Source: SH-MAG3 sp036374995
GTDB taxonomy: Bacteria; Gemmatimonadota; Gemmatimonadetes; Longimicrobiales; RSA9
Assembly: GCA_036374995.1 (NCBI GenBank)
Contig: DASUSS010000093.1
Coordinates: forward strand, 1 to 64,000
DNA length: 64,000 bases
Direction: 5' to 3'
A program made the position numbers and the translations under genes. Under the pieces are notes generated by a model. It was not told the origin of the DNA and searched no databases. It saw only the letters and a program-made list of their open reading frames with translations. Each line of letters opens with the position of its first letter. Position 1 is the stretch's first letter. Shown here piece by piece: positions 7,989 to 16,906 of this stretch.

Positions 7989-10358
7989 TCAGCGCGGACT
8001 GGCGGCCGTGGCACGCTCGCGTGCGAGTATGTCGATCCGTCCGGTACGCGTGGCGCGAACCACGAAACTTCCGAGCCGGTCCGTGCGCAAGACTCGCACC
8101 TGATGATTCTCCAGACGGCGCAGCACACCACGGCTGGGGTGGCCGTAGCGGTTGTTGCGACCGACCGACAGCAGCGCCACGCTCGGCCGCGCCGCCCGCA
8201 GCAGCGCCTCGCCGGTGGACGTCGCGCTGCCGTGGTGGCCGACCTTCAGCACGGCCGCGCCCAGACCGCCGCCGTGACGCGCCACGAGGTCCTCCTCGAC
8301 CGACAGCGGCGCGTCGCCGAGGAAGAGCGCGGCGAAGGCACCGAACTCCAGCCGGAAAACGACGCTATTATCGTTTGCATCGCGCGTACCGTCAACCTGA
8401 TGCCGCGGATACAGCAGCGTGATGCGCACGCCGTCGATGTCGAAGGTCATGCCCGCGCGCGCCGCAGCCCAGCGCTGGCCGGAGTGTCGCGCGGCTGCGA
8501 GCAGATCGATGAAGATGTCCTTGCCGGCGGGCAGTCCCGGATCGACGACGAGACCGGTGCCGAGCGCATCCAGCACGGCCGCGGCGCCGCCAATGTGATC
8601 GGCGTCGGGATGTGTGAGGATGAGCGCCTCGATGCGGCGGGCATCGTGGCGCAGCAGATAGGGCACGACGCGATCGCGTCCGGCGTCGGAGCGCGGTGTG
8701 CGCGGCCCGGCGTCCACGAGCAGCCATCGTCCCGCGGGCGTGCGTACGGCGATGGCATCGCCCTGACCGACATCGATGGCGTGGATCTCGACGCGATCGT
8801 CGTGCGGGCGCAGCACGAGCGGCGCCCATGCAACGAGCGCGAGTGCCGCAGCGGCCGCGACGCCGGCGCGGATGCGACGCCTGCGAGCGCGCGTCGCGTG
8901 CTTTCGATGTGCCGCCGCGGACGCGTGTGCGGGCGGCGGGTGCTCCGGGATCGCCCGCTGCACGGCGCGCACGAGCAGCGCCGCCGCGCATGCGGCGAGC
9001 GCCACGAGCACGGTCGTCCACGCGACGTAGCCGTGACCACCGGGTACCGCGGCGGCGGTCTCGGCGATGCGGTCGAGCAGTCGCAGCACGGTTTCGGCGG
9101 CCCACGCATGCGGCCCCGCGCTGGCGCCGAGCAATGCCGCACTCAGCATGGCCGTGGCGAGCAGTGCGAGCGCGACAGCGAGCAGCGGTGCCGCCACCAG
9201 CGTAGCGGGAATGCCGATCCAGGCGACCGTGCCGAAGTGCAGTGCGGCCACCGGCGTCGTGAGCGCCGTGGCGGCAATGCCGGTGGCGAGCCCCTCACGG
9301 ACGTAGCGGTTCAGCGTGGCGGGCAGTGCGTCCGCGATCGGTCGGCGCCACGCGATCAGTCCGATCATGCCCGCGAAGCTGAGCTGAAAGCCCGCGTCGA
9401 GTATGGCGAGCGGCTCCAGCAGCAGGATGCCGATGCCCGCGGCCGCGAGTGCGGTGAACGGCTCTGCCGGCCGCTGGAGCTCGCTGGATGCGAGCAGCAG
9501 TGCCGCCTGCAGCAGTGACCGCAGCGCCGCGCTCGGTGCGCCGAGGAACAGGACGTACGTTGCGCTGACGAGGATCGCGACGCGGCGACCCGTACGCGGC
9601 GGCAGGCCGGCGAGCGAGCACAGCAGCAGTGCGCCGGCCGCGATGAGGCCGACGTGCAGGCCCGAGATCGCGAGCAGGTGCACCAGGCCTGCCGACACCC
9701 AGCGCATGCGCACGTCCGGAGTGAGGCCGGCGCGTTCGGCGAGCAGCAGCGACTCGGCGAGACCCCACGTCCGCGGCAGCATCGCGCGCAGGCGCCGCTG
9801 CTGTGCGGTGCGCATGCGAGTCACGGCGTCCGGCGCCCCGGCAGCCGTAGCGATCGTGACGCGATCGACGAGCAGCGCGCCGGCATGCTCCGGCCTGCGC
9901 GGCCAGCCGTTGCGTCGGGAGTAGGCCATCCAGCGGCCCCGTACGGCGACGGCCGCACGGATCCGCACCGCAGAGTCGAGCACCGCGTGGTGGCGCGCTG
10001 CCGCACGCACGCCGATCACGACGTCGGCGCAGTGCACGCTACCGGCCGTGACAGAGCCTGCGTGCAGCGGCAGTGTGACACCGGGTGTCGGCACGACGAG
10101 CGGGACGCCGATCAGCGCGACGGCCACACCGTCGCGGAGGTGTTCCCGGCAGTCGCGCGCCGCCGCGTCCGCGCGCGTGACCCCGACCACTGCGCCGATA
10201 CCCGCGAACGCCGCTACGGCGGCAGCGCGCGGCCGCAGCCATAGCGCGGCAGGCGCGGCGGCGCAGAGTGCCGCCACGACCGCGAGCGGCAGCGGTTGAC
10301 GCAGCCCTGCGAGCAGTCCCGCTGCATAGCCGAGCGTGACCCACAGCAGCAGCGTCAC
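7989..10358 (-). CDS. comEC: ComEC/Rec2-family DNA internalisation protein
   Basis: A 789-residue inner-membrane channel candidate for uptake of single-stranded DNA in natural transformation. An N-terminal hydrophobic region with a DUF4131-like part leads into the Competence domain (GLVHLLAISGLHVGL; FLGAPSAALRSLLQAALLL; LDAGFQLSFAG). After further membrane spans, a C-terminal metallo-beta-lactamase-like domain begins at VEIHAIDVGQGDAI and contains LTHPDADHIGG, LFLGDAP and KVGHHGS. The start is GTG. A terminator for miaB lies just upstream, so comEC probably has its own start or depends on read-through. No other competence genes are in the window. Confidence 0.92.
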   Translation of the reverse strand: MTLLLWVTLGYAAGLLAGLRQPLPLAVVAALCAAAPAALWLRPRAAAVAAFAGIGAVVGVTRADAAARDCREHLRDGVAVALIGVPLVVPTPGVTLPLHAGSVTAGSVHCADVVIGVRAAARHHAVLDSAVRIRAAVAVRGRWMAYSRRNGWPRRPEHAGALLVDRVTIATAAGAPDAVTRMRTAQQRRLRAMLPRTWGLAESLLLAERAGLTPDVRMRWVSAGLVHLLAISGLHVGLIAAGALLLCSLAGLPPRTGRRVAILVSATYVLFLGAPSAALRSLLQAALLLASSELQRPAEPFTALAAAGIGILLLEPLAILDAGFQLSFAGMIGLIAWRRPIADALPATLNRYVREGLATGIAATALTTPVAALHFGTVAWIGIPATLVAAPLLAVALALLATAMLSAALLGASAGPHAWAAETVLRLLDRIAETAAAVPGGHGYVAWTTVLVALAACAAALLVRAVQRAIPEHPPPAHASAAAHRKHATRARRRRIRAGVAAAAALALVAWAPLVLRPHDDRVEIHAIDVGQGDAIAVRTPAGRWLLVDAGPRTPRSDAGRDRVVPYLLRHDARRIEALILTHPDADHIGGAAAVLDALGTGLVVDPGLPAGKDIFIDLLAAARHSGQRWAAARAGMTFDIDGVRITLLYPRHQVDGTRDANDNSVVFRLEFGAFAALFLGDAPLSVEEDLVARHGGGLGAAVLKVGHHGSATSTGEALLRAARPSVALLSVGRNNRYGHPSRGVLRRLENHQVRVLRTDRLGSFVVRATRTGRIDILARERATAASPR

Positions 10359-10366
10359 GTTCCGAA

Positions 10367-10404
10367 AAGAAATCCGGCCGCCCCTGGAACGAGGGAGCGG
10401 CCGG
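10367..10404 (-). terminator. Rho-independent terminator of miaB
   Basis: On the minus strand an 8-bp CCGGCCGC/GCGGCCGG stem, extended by CCC/GGG with one bulge and an 8-nt loop (10374-10404), is followed by ATTTCTTTTC. It sits between the miaB stop and the comEC GTG, ending about 9 bp before the latter. Confidence 0.7.
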
Positions 10405-10433
10405 TTCGCCGTACGGTGGAGTGCAGTGAGAGG

Positions 10434-11894
10434 TCAGGCCACGCGGGTTTCCGCGGCCGGCGCGTCGACGGCGACACCGCGGAACGTCGCACCGGTCGTC
10501 GCGGTGAGACGCACGTGCAGGTAGCGGCCGGCGAGCGATTCGCCGCCCGGGAACGCAACCACCTTGTACGCATCGGTGCGGCCGAGCATATCGCCCTCCG
10601 AGCGAGCCCTGCGCTCGACCAGCACTTCGACCTCGCGGCCGATCTCGGCCGCATTGATCTCCGACTGGATGTCACGGTGGAGATCGATGAGCCGCTTGAG
10701 CCGTTGCTGCGCGACGTCCGGATCGACGAACTGCTCGCGTGGCAGCCGCGTCGCGGGCGTGCCCTCGCGCTCAGAGTATTTGTACAGGAACGCATCATCG
10801 AACCGGACGTGGCGCACCAGGTCGAGCGTCGCCTCGTACTCCTCGTCCGTCTCGCCGGGGAACGCGACAATGACATCGGTCGAGAGCGCGATCCCGGGGA
10901 TCGCGGCCCGCACCAGCTCGACGCGCTCCAGGTATTCCGCCACCGTGTAGCGGCGCAGCATCCGCTTGAGCGTGCGGTCATGGCCCGACTGCACGGGCAG
11001 GTGCAGCTGACGGCAGACGTTCGGCTCCGTCGCCATCACCTCGACCAGCTCGGGCGTGACGTCGTTCGGGTGCGGCGACGTGAAGCGCACCCGGCGGATT
11101 CCATCCACGCGCGCAACGGCACGCAGCAGTTCCGGGAACCTCCACTCGCCGTGCTCCCATGAATTGACCGTCTGTCCGAGGAGCGTCACTTCCGTGATAC
11201 CGCGCTTCGCCAGACCGCGCACTTCGTCCAGCACCCGGTCGGGCGCGCGATTCTTCTCCGCGCCTCGGACGTACGGCACGATGCAGTACGTGCAGCGATA
11301 GTTGCAGCCGCGCTGGACCGGCACCCATGCGCTGATGCTCGATGCGCGCCGGACCTCGAGCCCTTCGTAGTTCTCCTCCTGCCGGAAATCAACGACGGCG
11401 AGCCGCTCCGGCTCGTACTCGTTCGGCGCACTCATGACGGGCAGCGATCGTCGCCGGGCGTGAGGCGCCGTCACCGCTCCGGCCGCGCTGCCGCGGTCCC
11501 CCTGCCGCAGCCTGCGGAGCGTCTCCGGCAGGGACCGATACCCGTCCGGCCCCATGACGAGGTCGACGTAGCCGGCGCGCTCGAGCAGGCGCTCCCCGAG
11601 GCGCTGGGCCATGCACCCCGTCACGCCGATGACCATGTCCGGCCGCGCCGCCTTCAGGCGGTACAGCTCGCCCACGCGGCCGATCACACGCTGCTCGGCG
11701 TGCTCGCGGATCGCACACGTATTGACGAGCACGACGTCGGCGTCCTCGGGGCGTTCGGCAATGTCGTAGCCCGCGCCGGCGAGGATCCCCTGCATGAGCT
11801 CGCCGTCGCTGACGTTCATCTGACAGCCGTACGTCTCGACGTAGGCCTTCGTGCGCGTGCCGGAAAGGTGGTTCATCTGCCGGGGCGTCACCAT
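10434..11894 (-). CDS. miaB: tRNA-2-methylthio-N6-isopentenyladenosine-37 synthase MiaB
   Basis: A radical-SAM methylthiotransferase that adds a 2-methylthio group to isopentenyl-A37 of tRNAs. Of 486 residues, the N-terminal UPF0004 domain carries three cluster cysteines (YGCQMN, NTCAIRE, VTGCMAQ). The radical-SAM motif is RGCNYRCTYC. A C-terminal TRAM-like domain ends the protein. An insert (~residues 135-175, rich in Ala/Gly/Arg) separates the two domains and is longer than usual. The start shown is ATG at 11894; ATG at 11876 (MNHLSG) is an alternative, and neither has a strong ribosome site. Confidence 0.93.
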   Translation of the reverse strand: MVTPRQMNHLSGTRTKAYVETYGCQMNVSDGELMQGILAGAGYDIAERPEDADVVLVNTCAIREHAEQRVIGRVGELYRLKAARPDMVIGVTGCMAQRLGERLLERAGYVDLVMGPDGYRSLPETLRRLRQGDRGSAAGAVTAPHARRRSLPVMSAPNEYEPERLAVVDFRQEENYEGLEVRRASSISAWVPVQRGCNYRCTYCIVPYVRGAEKNRAPDRVLDEVRGLAKRGITEVTLLGQTVNSWEHGEWRFPELLRAVARVDGIRRVRFTSPHPNDVTPELVEVMATEPNVCRQLHLPVQSGHDRTLKRMLRRYTVAEYLERVELVRAAIPGIALSTDVIVAFPGETDEEYEATLDLVRHVRFDDAFLYKYSEREGTPATRLPREQFVDPDVAQQRLKRLIDLHRDIQSEINAAEIGREVEVLVERRARSEGDMLGRTDAYKVVAFPGGESLAGRYLHVRLTATTGATFRGVAVDAPAAETRVA

Positions 11895-11984
11895 GTCCAG
11901 TCGGGTCGAATTCGCGTGCGGGTGGCCGCAATCCGCCGTCGAGCGGCGGAGCCTGTCTCCTCTACCCCGCAGCCATGGCGGGGG

Positions 11985-13160
11985 TCAGCGGGCGAACAGC
12001 GACAGCGAGAACGTGAACCGCCAGAGCTGTTCGTCTACGCCGCCGCTGACGGCGGTGCCGGCCAGACCGCTGCGTGCGCCGCGCTCGATGCTGATGTCGG
12101 CAACGGCCGCGGGATCCATCGGGTCGCCGAGTCGGAACCCGAGTCCGAGCGCGGCTCCCCATTCGGTGGGCTGCGACTCGTCGTCGAAGCGGTAGGGCAG
12201 CTGGCCCCAGCGCACGCCGAGCCGGACGGGGTAGGCGCGCAGTCCGGAGCGGAGTCCCTGGTACTCGAGCCCGCCGCCGATGCGCACCGTCTCATCGCCG
12301 ACCGTCGGTCCGGTCGGCGCGGGTGTCCGACTCCAGGCGGCGCCGGCGGACGCCATCAGCAGGGACGAGATCCGGAAGCTCGCGCCGCCGGTCACCTCGA
12401 GCGGCGCGCCGTACTCGTGGTCCTGGGCGTTCTCGTCGTCGGTCTCGGCGGTGATGTCCGCGCCCATCATGGCGCTTGCGCCGAGCCGCAGCCGCTCCGC
12501 GGGATCCCAGCGCATTCCCACCGCCGCAATGGGCGCGGAGTAGCGCCAGCACATCCGCTCCTGGAACGGTCGGATGATGCCGACGGAGTCGGCGAACGAG
12601 CGGATCGCGACGCGGTCCACGTTGCCGGCCATGAGTCCGGCCGCGACACCGATCGAGAACGTCGGTGCGAAGGACCATGCAGCGCTCAGCCGCAGCTGCG
12701 AGATGCCGCCGGTGGAACGGAACACGTCATCGACCGTCACGCTCTCGCCGTCGATGATGAGCTCCGTCTCGGTGGTGACGCCCCAGGTCTGGTCGAGGTA
12801 GCCGCCGTACCCGACCGAGAGAACGAGTCGCTCGGAGATCGGATAGAGCACGGCGAGGAGCGGAAAGCGGGTGCCGGACGTGCCGTCCTCGGCGCCCTCC
12901 ACGTCCACGCTCGTGCTCACCGGCTGGAGTGCCGCGGAGACGCCGCGGCGCGTCAGTCCCGCCATCTCGGCCGGATTCACGAGTGAGGTGTGAAAGCCCA
13001 GCAGTCCGACGCCGATGCCGCCGAGCGCTGCCGCGCGCGCGTCGACCGGCGCCACGGGTACGCCGAGGCCGCGCGTCGCGAAGAGGCTCTGCGCGGCTGC
13101 CGGCCCGGCTGCGACGGTGGCGAGCAACGCGACCGCACCGATGCTGCGGATTCCGTTCAT
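11985..13160 (-). CDS. Outer-membrane beta-barrel protein (PorV/FadL-like), unassigned
   Basis: A 391-residue exported protein. The signal peptide (MNGIRSIGAVALLATVAAGP, cleavage near AAAQS) is followed by alternating-hydrophobicity strands. A near N-terminal GLGVPVAPVDARAAALGGIG and LVNPAEMAGL pattern resembles the start of PorV/PorQ/FadL-like barrels, and the chain ends in aromatic FTFSLSLFAR. A longer open frame extends upstream, but I chose this ATG because the signal peptide begins here and the codon overlaps the upstream lipoprotein stop (ATGA). It follows that lipoprotein, so the two may act together at the outer membrane. Specific function not recognised. Confidence 0.7.
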   Translation of the reverse strand: MNGIRSIGAVALLATVAAGPAAAQSLFATRGLGVPVAPVDARAAALGGIGVGLLGFHTSLVNPAEMAGLTRRGVSAALQPVSTSVDVEGAEDGTSGTRFPLLAVLYPISERLVLSVGYGGYLDQTWGVTTETELIIDGESVTVDDVFRSTGGISQLRLSAAWSFAPTFSIGVAAGLMAGNVDRVAIRSFADSVGIIRPFQERMCWRYSAPIAAVGMRWDPAERLRLGASAMMGADITAETDDENAQDHEYGAPLEVTGGASFRISSLLMASAGAAWSRTPAPTGPTVGDETVRIGGGLEYQGLRSGLRAYPVRLGVRWGQLPYRFDDESQPTEWGAALGLGFRLGDPMDPAAVADISIERGARSGLAGTAVSGGVDEQLWRFTFSLSLFAR

Positions 13161-14428
13161 GGTACCTGGAGCTCCCGGCCGAGGGTGACAATGAGGCGCA
13201 TGCTCGGCAACTCCGCGAACTGACCGAACCCGAACGTGCGGATCGGACCCGCCTGCAGCAGGGCCAGGTGGGAGGGCACGAACGTGACGGCGGTGTCCGG
13301 CGGTGCGAACACCAGGCGCAGGAACTCCGTGGCGGGCACCTCGACGACCGGCGCGCCGGGAGCGGTGAAGCTCGAAACCGGCACGGGCGTGTTCGTGAAC
13401 CCGACCGCATTGGTGAGGGGCGAGCGCTGGAGCGGAAGCAGCGGCGAGGGCAGCAGCGCGTGCATCGCCACGTCGAGCGCCAGCTCCGGCGCGAAGCCGG
13501 CCGGCGGCTGGACCGGCTGGAGCCGGAGGGCCGCATAGTTGATGGTCACGTCCCCGAGCCGGACCGTGCATCCCGGGACGCCGGGACAGGGCACGGTGAG
13601 GGTGTCGAGTCGCTCGCGCAGCCGCAGCACCGTACGCCACGACGGCGTGCCGCCGACGCGCGGCGTGGCGACTGAATCGGGCAGGTCGGGCTCGTAGATG
13701 AACGTGCGACCCGGCGCGAGATTCACCTCGAAGACCGTGTCCGGATGCAATGTGCTCCGTGCCCTGAGCCGGAGCACCGGCGGCGCCGTCCGGAGCCGAC
13801 GGTCCGCCGTGCCGACCTCCAGTACGGCGCCGGACGCCGGATTCGTCGTGTCCGCCCAGACCGCGATCGTGGCCGAGTCCACGCGCACGAACACCGAGTC
13901 GCCGCCCTGCCAGATCTCGTAGCCGCCGAGCACGCCGGGCGACCCGCCCGGCTGCGTCCAGGGGATCTGGACACCGCCGGTATCCACGCGGAACTGCCAG
14001 CTCGCCGACGAACGGTCCCAGAGCTCCGTGGAGCGGTACACGTTCAGAGTGGCCGGCGGCTCACTGCTGGCGACGGTATCGATCGCAACCACCAGCCGTC
14101 CCTCGAAGAAGATCGGCATCGAATCGATCTGGGTCAGACCGGCCGAATCGATCACGGTGATCGCCTGCGGGATCAGATAGCGCAGCAGTGCGCGAGCGTT
14201 GAGCGAACCCTCGTACGTGTTGGCGAGCAACGTGTAGTCGGCACTGGCCGGCTCGCTGTACAGGCCGAACGCCGTGTCCGACTGGAGGAACCGGTCCGGC
14301 GTCAGCACGATCTCGTACGTCCGGATCGCATCGGGCGGCAGCAGCCCCGCCCCCGCCTCCGTCGGACTGTCCTGCGTGCATGCGCCGGCCACCAGCACCG
14401 CACATAACGTCCACGACCAGCGCTTCAA
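13157..14428 (-). CDS. Putative lipoprotein of unknown function
   Basis: A 423-residue protein with a lipoprotein signal (MKRWSWTLCAVLVAGAC, lipobox VAGAC) and then a beta-rich, Asp/Thr/Pro-rich body. No catalytic motif is recognised. It may be a DUF4270-like surface or periplasmic lipoprotein, but that is a guess. The start is TTG at 14428. It is favoured by a good GGAGG 7 bases upstream and by the TTGA overlap with the cdd stop. It lies between cytidine deaminase and a beta-barrel gene, and the lipoprotein/barrel pair likely forms one outer-membrane unit. Confidence 0.65.
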   Translation of the reverse strand: MKRWSWTLCAVLVAGACTQDSPTEAGAGLLPPDAIRTYEIVLTPDRFLQSDTAFGLYSEPASADYTLLANTYEGSLNARALLRYLIPQAITVIDSAGLTQIDSMPIFFEGRLVVAIDTVASSEPPATLNVYRSTELWDRSSASWQFRVDTGGVQIPWTQPGGSPGVLGGYEIWQGGDSVFVRVDSATIAVWADTTNPASGAVLEVGTADRRLRTAPPVLRLRARSTLHPDTVFEVNLAPGRTFIYEPDLPDSVATPRVGGTPSWRTVLRLRERLDTLTVPCPGVPGCTVRLGDVTINYAALRLQPVQPPAGFAPELALDVAMHALLPSPLLPLQRSPLTNAVGFTNTPVPVSSFTAPGAPVVEVPATEFLRLVFAPPDTAVTFVPSHLALLQAGPIRTFGFGQFAELPSMRLIVTLGRELQVP

Positions 14429-14826
14429 GGCGATACCTCCGCTTCAGGCAGCTGAAAGCGCGCAGGCAGCAGCTCGTCGAGCGTCCACTCGCTCGATGTG
14501 CCGTCCGGCGCGACCGATTCGATGTTCAGATGAGGCGCGAACTCGGCCATCACCTCGCGGCACGCGCCGCAGGGCGAGGCCGGAGCGGGCCCGTCGGTGA
14601 CGAGCACCAGCCGTGCGAACTGCCGCTCCCCGGCCTCGACGGCCTTTACGAACGCGACCCGCTCTGCGCAGATCGTCAGCCCGTACGACGCGTTCTCGAT
14701 GTTGCACCCGGTATAGACGTCCCCGCCCCCCGTCTCCAGCGCGCAGCCGACGCGGAACCGCGAGTAGGGCGCATAGGCCCGGTCCCGTGCCACGCGTGCC
14801 GCCTCAATGAGCTCGTGCCGATTCAA
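14425..14826 (-). CDS. cdd: Cytidine deaminase (tetrameric, three-cysteine zinc type)
   Basis: Deaminates (deoxy)cytidine to (deoxy)uridine in pyrimidine salvage. The 133 residues match the family. YAPYSRFRVG, CNIENASYGLTICAER (Cys zinc ligand plus catalytic Glu in CAE) and PCGACREVMAEF (PCxxC) show the homotetrameric class with three cysteine ligands. The TTG start at 14826 has GGAG about 9 bases upstream, overlaps the alr stop and gives the canonical length. The longer open frame upstream is shadow of alr. Confidence 0.93.
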   Translation of the reverse strand: MNRHELIEAARVARDRAYAPYSRFRVGCALETGGGDVYTGCNIENASYGLTICAERVAFVKAVEAGERQFARLVLVTDGPAPASPCGACREVMAEFAPHLNIESVAPDGTSSEWTLDELLPARFQLPEAEVSP

Positions 14827-15953
14827 TCGCCTGTCTCCACTCGCGGCAGACGCGGACGCAGCCCCGTCAGAATCTCGTAGCTGATCGTCTCCGCCTGCAC
14901 CGCCACCTCGTCCAGGGAAATCGTCGCACCGCCATCCGACCCGATCAGCGTCGCCACGTCCCCCGTCCGCGCCGCGGGCACGCGGGTTAAGTCTACCACC
15001 GTCATGTCCATGGAGATCCGTCCGACGAACGGCACGATCGTGCCGTGCACCACCGCGGAGCCCCGGTTTCCGAGCCGGCGCGGCAGTCCGTCGCCGTAGC
15101 CGATCGCCAGCGTGCCCCAGCGCTCCCACTCCCTCGCGATGTGCGTCGCACCGTAGCCGACGGTGCTGCCCGGCGGCACATCCCGCACGAGCACGAGCCG
15201 CGCGCGGACGGATACCACCGGTCGCGGCGCCGCCGTTCCGGCCGCCCCGGGTGCTGGATGGCCGCCGTACAGGAAGATACCGGGCCGCACGGCATCCGCG
15301 CCGTACTCCGGCCAGCGCAGCGCGGCCGCACTGTTCGCGGCGTGCACCATGAGCTGCCGGCGCGGGACCGGCAACTGCCCGAGCGCGTCCCGGAATCGCT
15401 CCCACTGTGCGGCCGACGCCGTCGCGTCCGCGCTGTCCGCGCCATGGAAGTGCGTCATCACGCCCGTCCAGCGGACGCGGCCGCCCGCGCACTGCTCCAG
15501 CACGGCTTCCGCCCAGGTCGGCGTCTCGCGCCAGTCGAATCCCGCCCGGCCCATGCCCGTGTCGATCTCGGCATGGAAGTCCAGCGGACCGGCGGACGCG
15601 GCCGCCGCCCAGCGTTCGAGCCCGGCGAGATCGGAGATCGTCGCGACCAGTCCCGCGCGGGCCGCCGTCCCGACCGCGGCGGGCGGCAGGGGTCCGAAAA
15701 CGACAATGGGGCGCCGCACGCCGAGGTCCCGGAGTGCAGCGCCCTCATCTGCCGTGGCGACGCCGTAGCCCCACGGCTCGAGCGGCTCGAGGACGCGCAC
15801 CACCCGCGCCACACCCAACCCGTACGCGTCGGCCTTGACCATCGCAATGATGGCCGTCCGCGCGCCGACCGCCTCCCGAACCGCCCTGAAGTTGTCGCGC
15901 AGCGCAGACCGGTCGACCTCGACCCACGCACGCGCCTGCAAGTCGTTTGACAT
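14823..15953 (-). CDS. alr: Alanine racemase
   Basis: PLP enzyme interconverting L- and D-alanine, supplying D-Ala for peptidoglycan. The 376 residues include the PLP-lysine motif MVKADAYGLG (~residues 38-47), the barrel strand HAEIDTGMGRAG, and the C-terminal beta domain with VGYGATH, GYGDGLPR and VGRISMDMT. The ATG at 15953 (MSNDLQARAWVEVD) precedes the conserved WVEVDRSALRDN start. The open frame extends upstream without family similarity. Its start codon overlaps the -35 element of the divergent mazG promoter. It leads a minus-strand run with cdd, the lipoprotein and the barrel gene. Confidence 0.95.
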   Translation of the reverse strand: MSNDLQARAWVEVDRSALRDNFRAVREAVGARTAIIAMVKADAYGLGVARVVRVLEPLEPWGYGVATADEGAALRDLGVRRPIVVFGPLPPAAVGTAARAGLVATISDLAGLERWAAAASAGPLDFHAEIDTGMGRAGFDWRETPTWAEAVLEQCAGGRVRWTGVMTHFHGADSADATASAAQWERFRDALGQLPVPRRQLMVHAANSAAALRWPEYGADAVRPGIFLYGGHPAPGAAGTAAPRPVVSVRARLVLVRDVPPGSTVGYGATHIAREWERWGTLAIGYGDGLPRRLGNRGSAVVHGTIVPFVGRISMDMTVVDLTRVPAARTGDVATLIGSDGGATISLDEVAVQAETISYEILTGLRPRLPRVETGD

Positions 15954-15976
15954 CCCGGGCAAAGAACGGGTAGTAT
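15947..15976 (+). promoter_or_regulatory. Sigma70-type promoter of mazG
   Basis: A perfect TTGACA (15947-15952), an 18-bp spacer, and TAGTAT (15971-15976). The expected transcription start is about 15983, only a few bases before the mazG GTG at 15986, so the mRNA would be leaderless or nearly so. The -35 covers the first bases of alr on the other strand. Confidence 0.6.
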
Positions 15977-15985
15977 AGGCGCGCT

Positions 15986-16855
15986 GTGACACCCTCGCAA
16001 CCGGATCCGGAAGTGCCCTCCGACGCACCGCACGCGGACGATCCACGCGACATCGCCGATTCCGGACGGACGCTCGACCGATCGCTCGACCTCGTGCGAT
16101 TCCTGCGCGCGAACTGCGAGTGGGATGCCGCGCAGACCCCCGTCTCCCTGCTGCCCTACCTGCTCGAGGAAGCGCACGAGACCGCCGACGCCGTCGCTGC
16201 GGAGAACGATGCCGAGCTGAGGAGCGAGCTCGGCGATCTGCTCCTCAACATCGCGTTCCAGATCGTGCTCGCGGAGGAGCGCGCCGCGTTCGCGGCCGAA
16301 GACGTCGTCCGGACCCTGGAGTCGAAGATGCGCCGTCGCCACCCGCACCTGTACGGGGATGGCCCGCGCACCGACTGGGAGATCCTGAAACGGCAGGAGC
16401 GCGAGAGGGTGGCGGGACCGCCGCCTTCGATCCTGCACGGGATCGCGAGCGGCCTCGAGCCGCTGTCACGCGCCCAGCGCATCCAGGAGCGCGTCGCCGC
16501 CGTCGGCTTCGACTGGCCGGATGCCTCGGGCGCGCTGGAGAAGGTGCGCGAGGAGGTCCGGGAGGTGAGCGACCTCATCGCCGACCACGGCAGCGCCGAT
16601 CTCGAGGAGGAGATCGGCGACCTGCTGTTCGCCGTGGTGAACCTCGCCCGACTCGCCGGCGTCCATGCGATGCGCGCGCTCGTCCGCGCCAACGCGAAGT
16701 TCGCCGCCCGCTTCGAGGCGCTCGAGACCCTCGCCCGCCACCGCGGCGTCGCGCTCGGCACCGCCAGCCTCGAGGAGCTCGACCGCCTGTGGGACGAGAT
16801 CAAGGAACGAAATCGGGAGCGCGCCCGGGATCGGGATCGGGACAGCGAGGCGTGA
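15986..16855 (+). CDS. mazG: Nucleoside triphosphate pyrophosphohydrolase MazG
   Basis: Hydrolyses (d)NTPs to monophosphate and pyrophosphate, a house-cleaning role. The 289-residue two-domain layout fits E. coli MazG. The first domain starts near residue 33 (CEWDAAQTPVSL, equivalent to the CPWD.EQT motif) and has LLEEAHE and ELGDLLLN, the metal-binding EExxE and ExxD sets. The second repeats this with KVREEVREV and EEEIGDLLFAVVN. The GTG start has no Shine-Dalgarno but a strong promoter just upstream. A GTG nine codons in is the alternative. A ~30-residue Asp/Pro-rich N-terminal extension is extra to the family. Converges with asnS. Confidence 0.93.
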   Translation: MTPSQPDPEVPSDAPHADDPRDIADSGRTLDRSLDLVRFLRANCEWDAAQTPVSLLPYLLEEAHETADAVAAENDAELRSELGDLLLNIAFQIVLAEERAAFAAEDVVRTLESKMRRRHPHLYGDGPRTDWEILKRQERERVAGPPPSILHGIASGLEPLSRAQRIQERVAAVGFDWPDASGALEKVREEVREVSDLIADHGSADLEEEIGDLLFAVVNLARLAGVHAMRALVRANAKFAARFEALETLARHRGVALGTASLEELDRLWDEIKERNRERARDRDRDSEA

Positions 16856-16906
16856 CGGAATCGCTCACCTCCGGCCCGTCTCCCTCCTCCGACCGGATCC
16901 ATCCGG

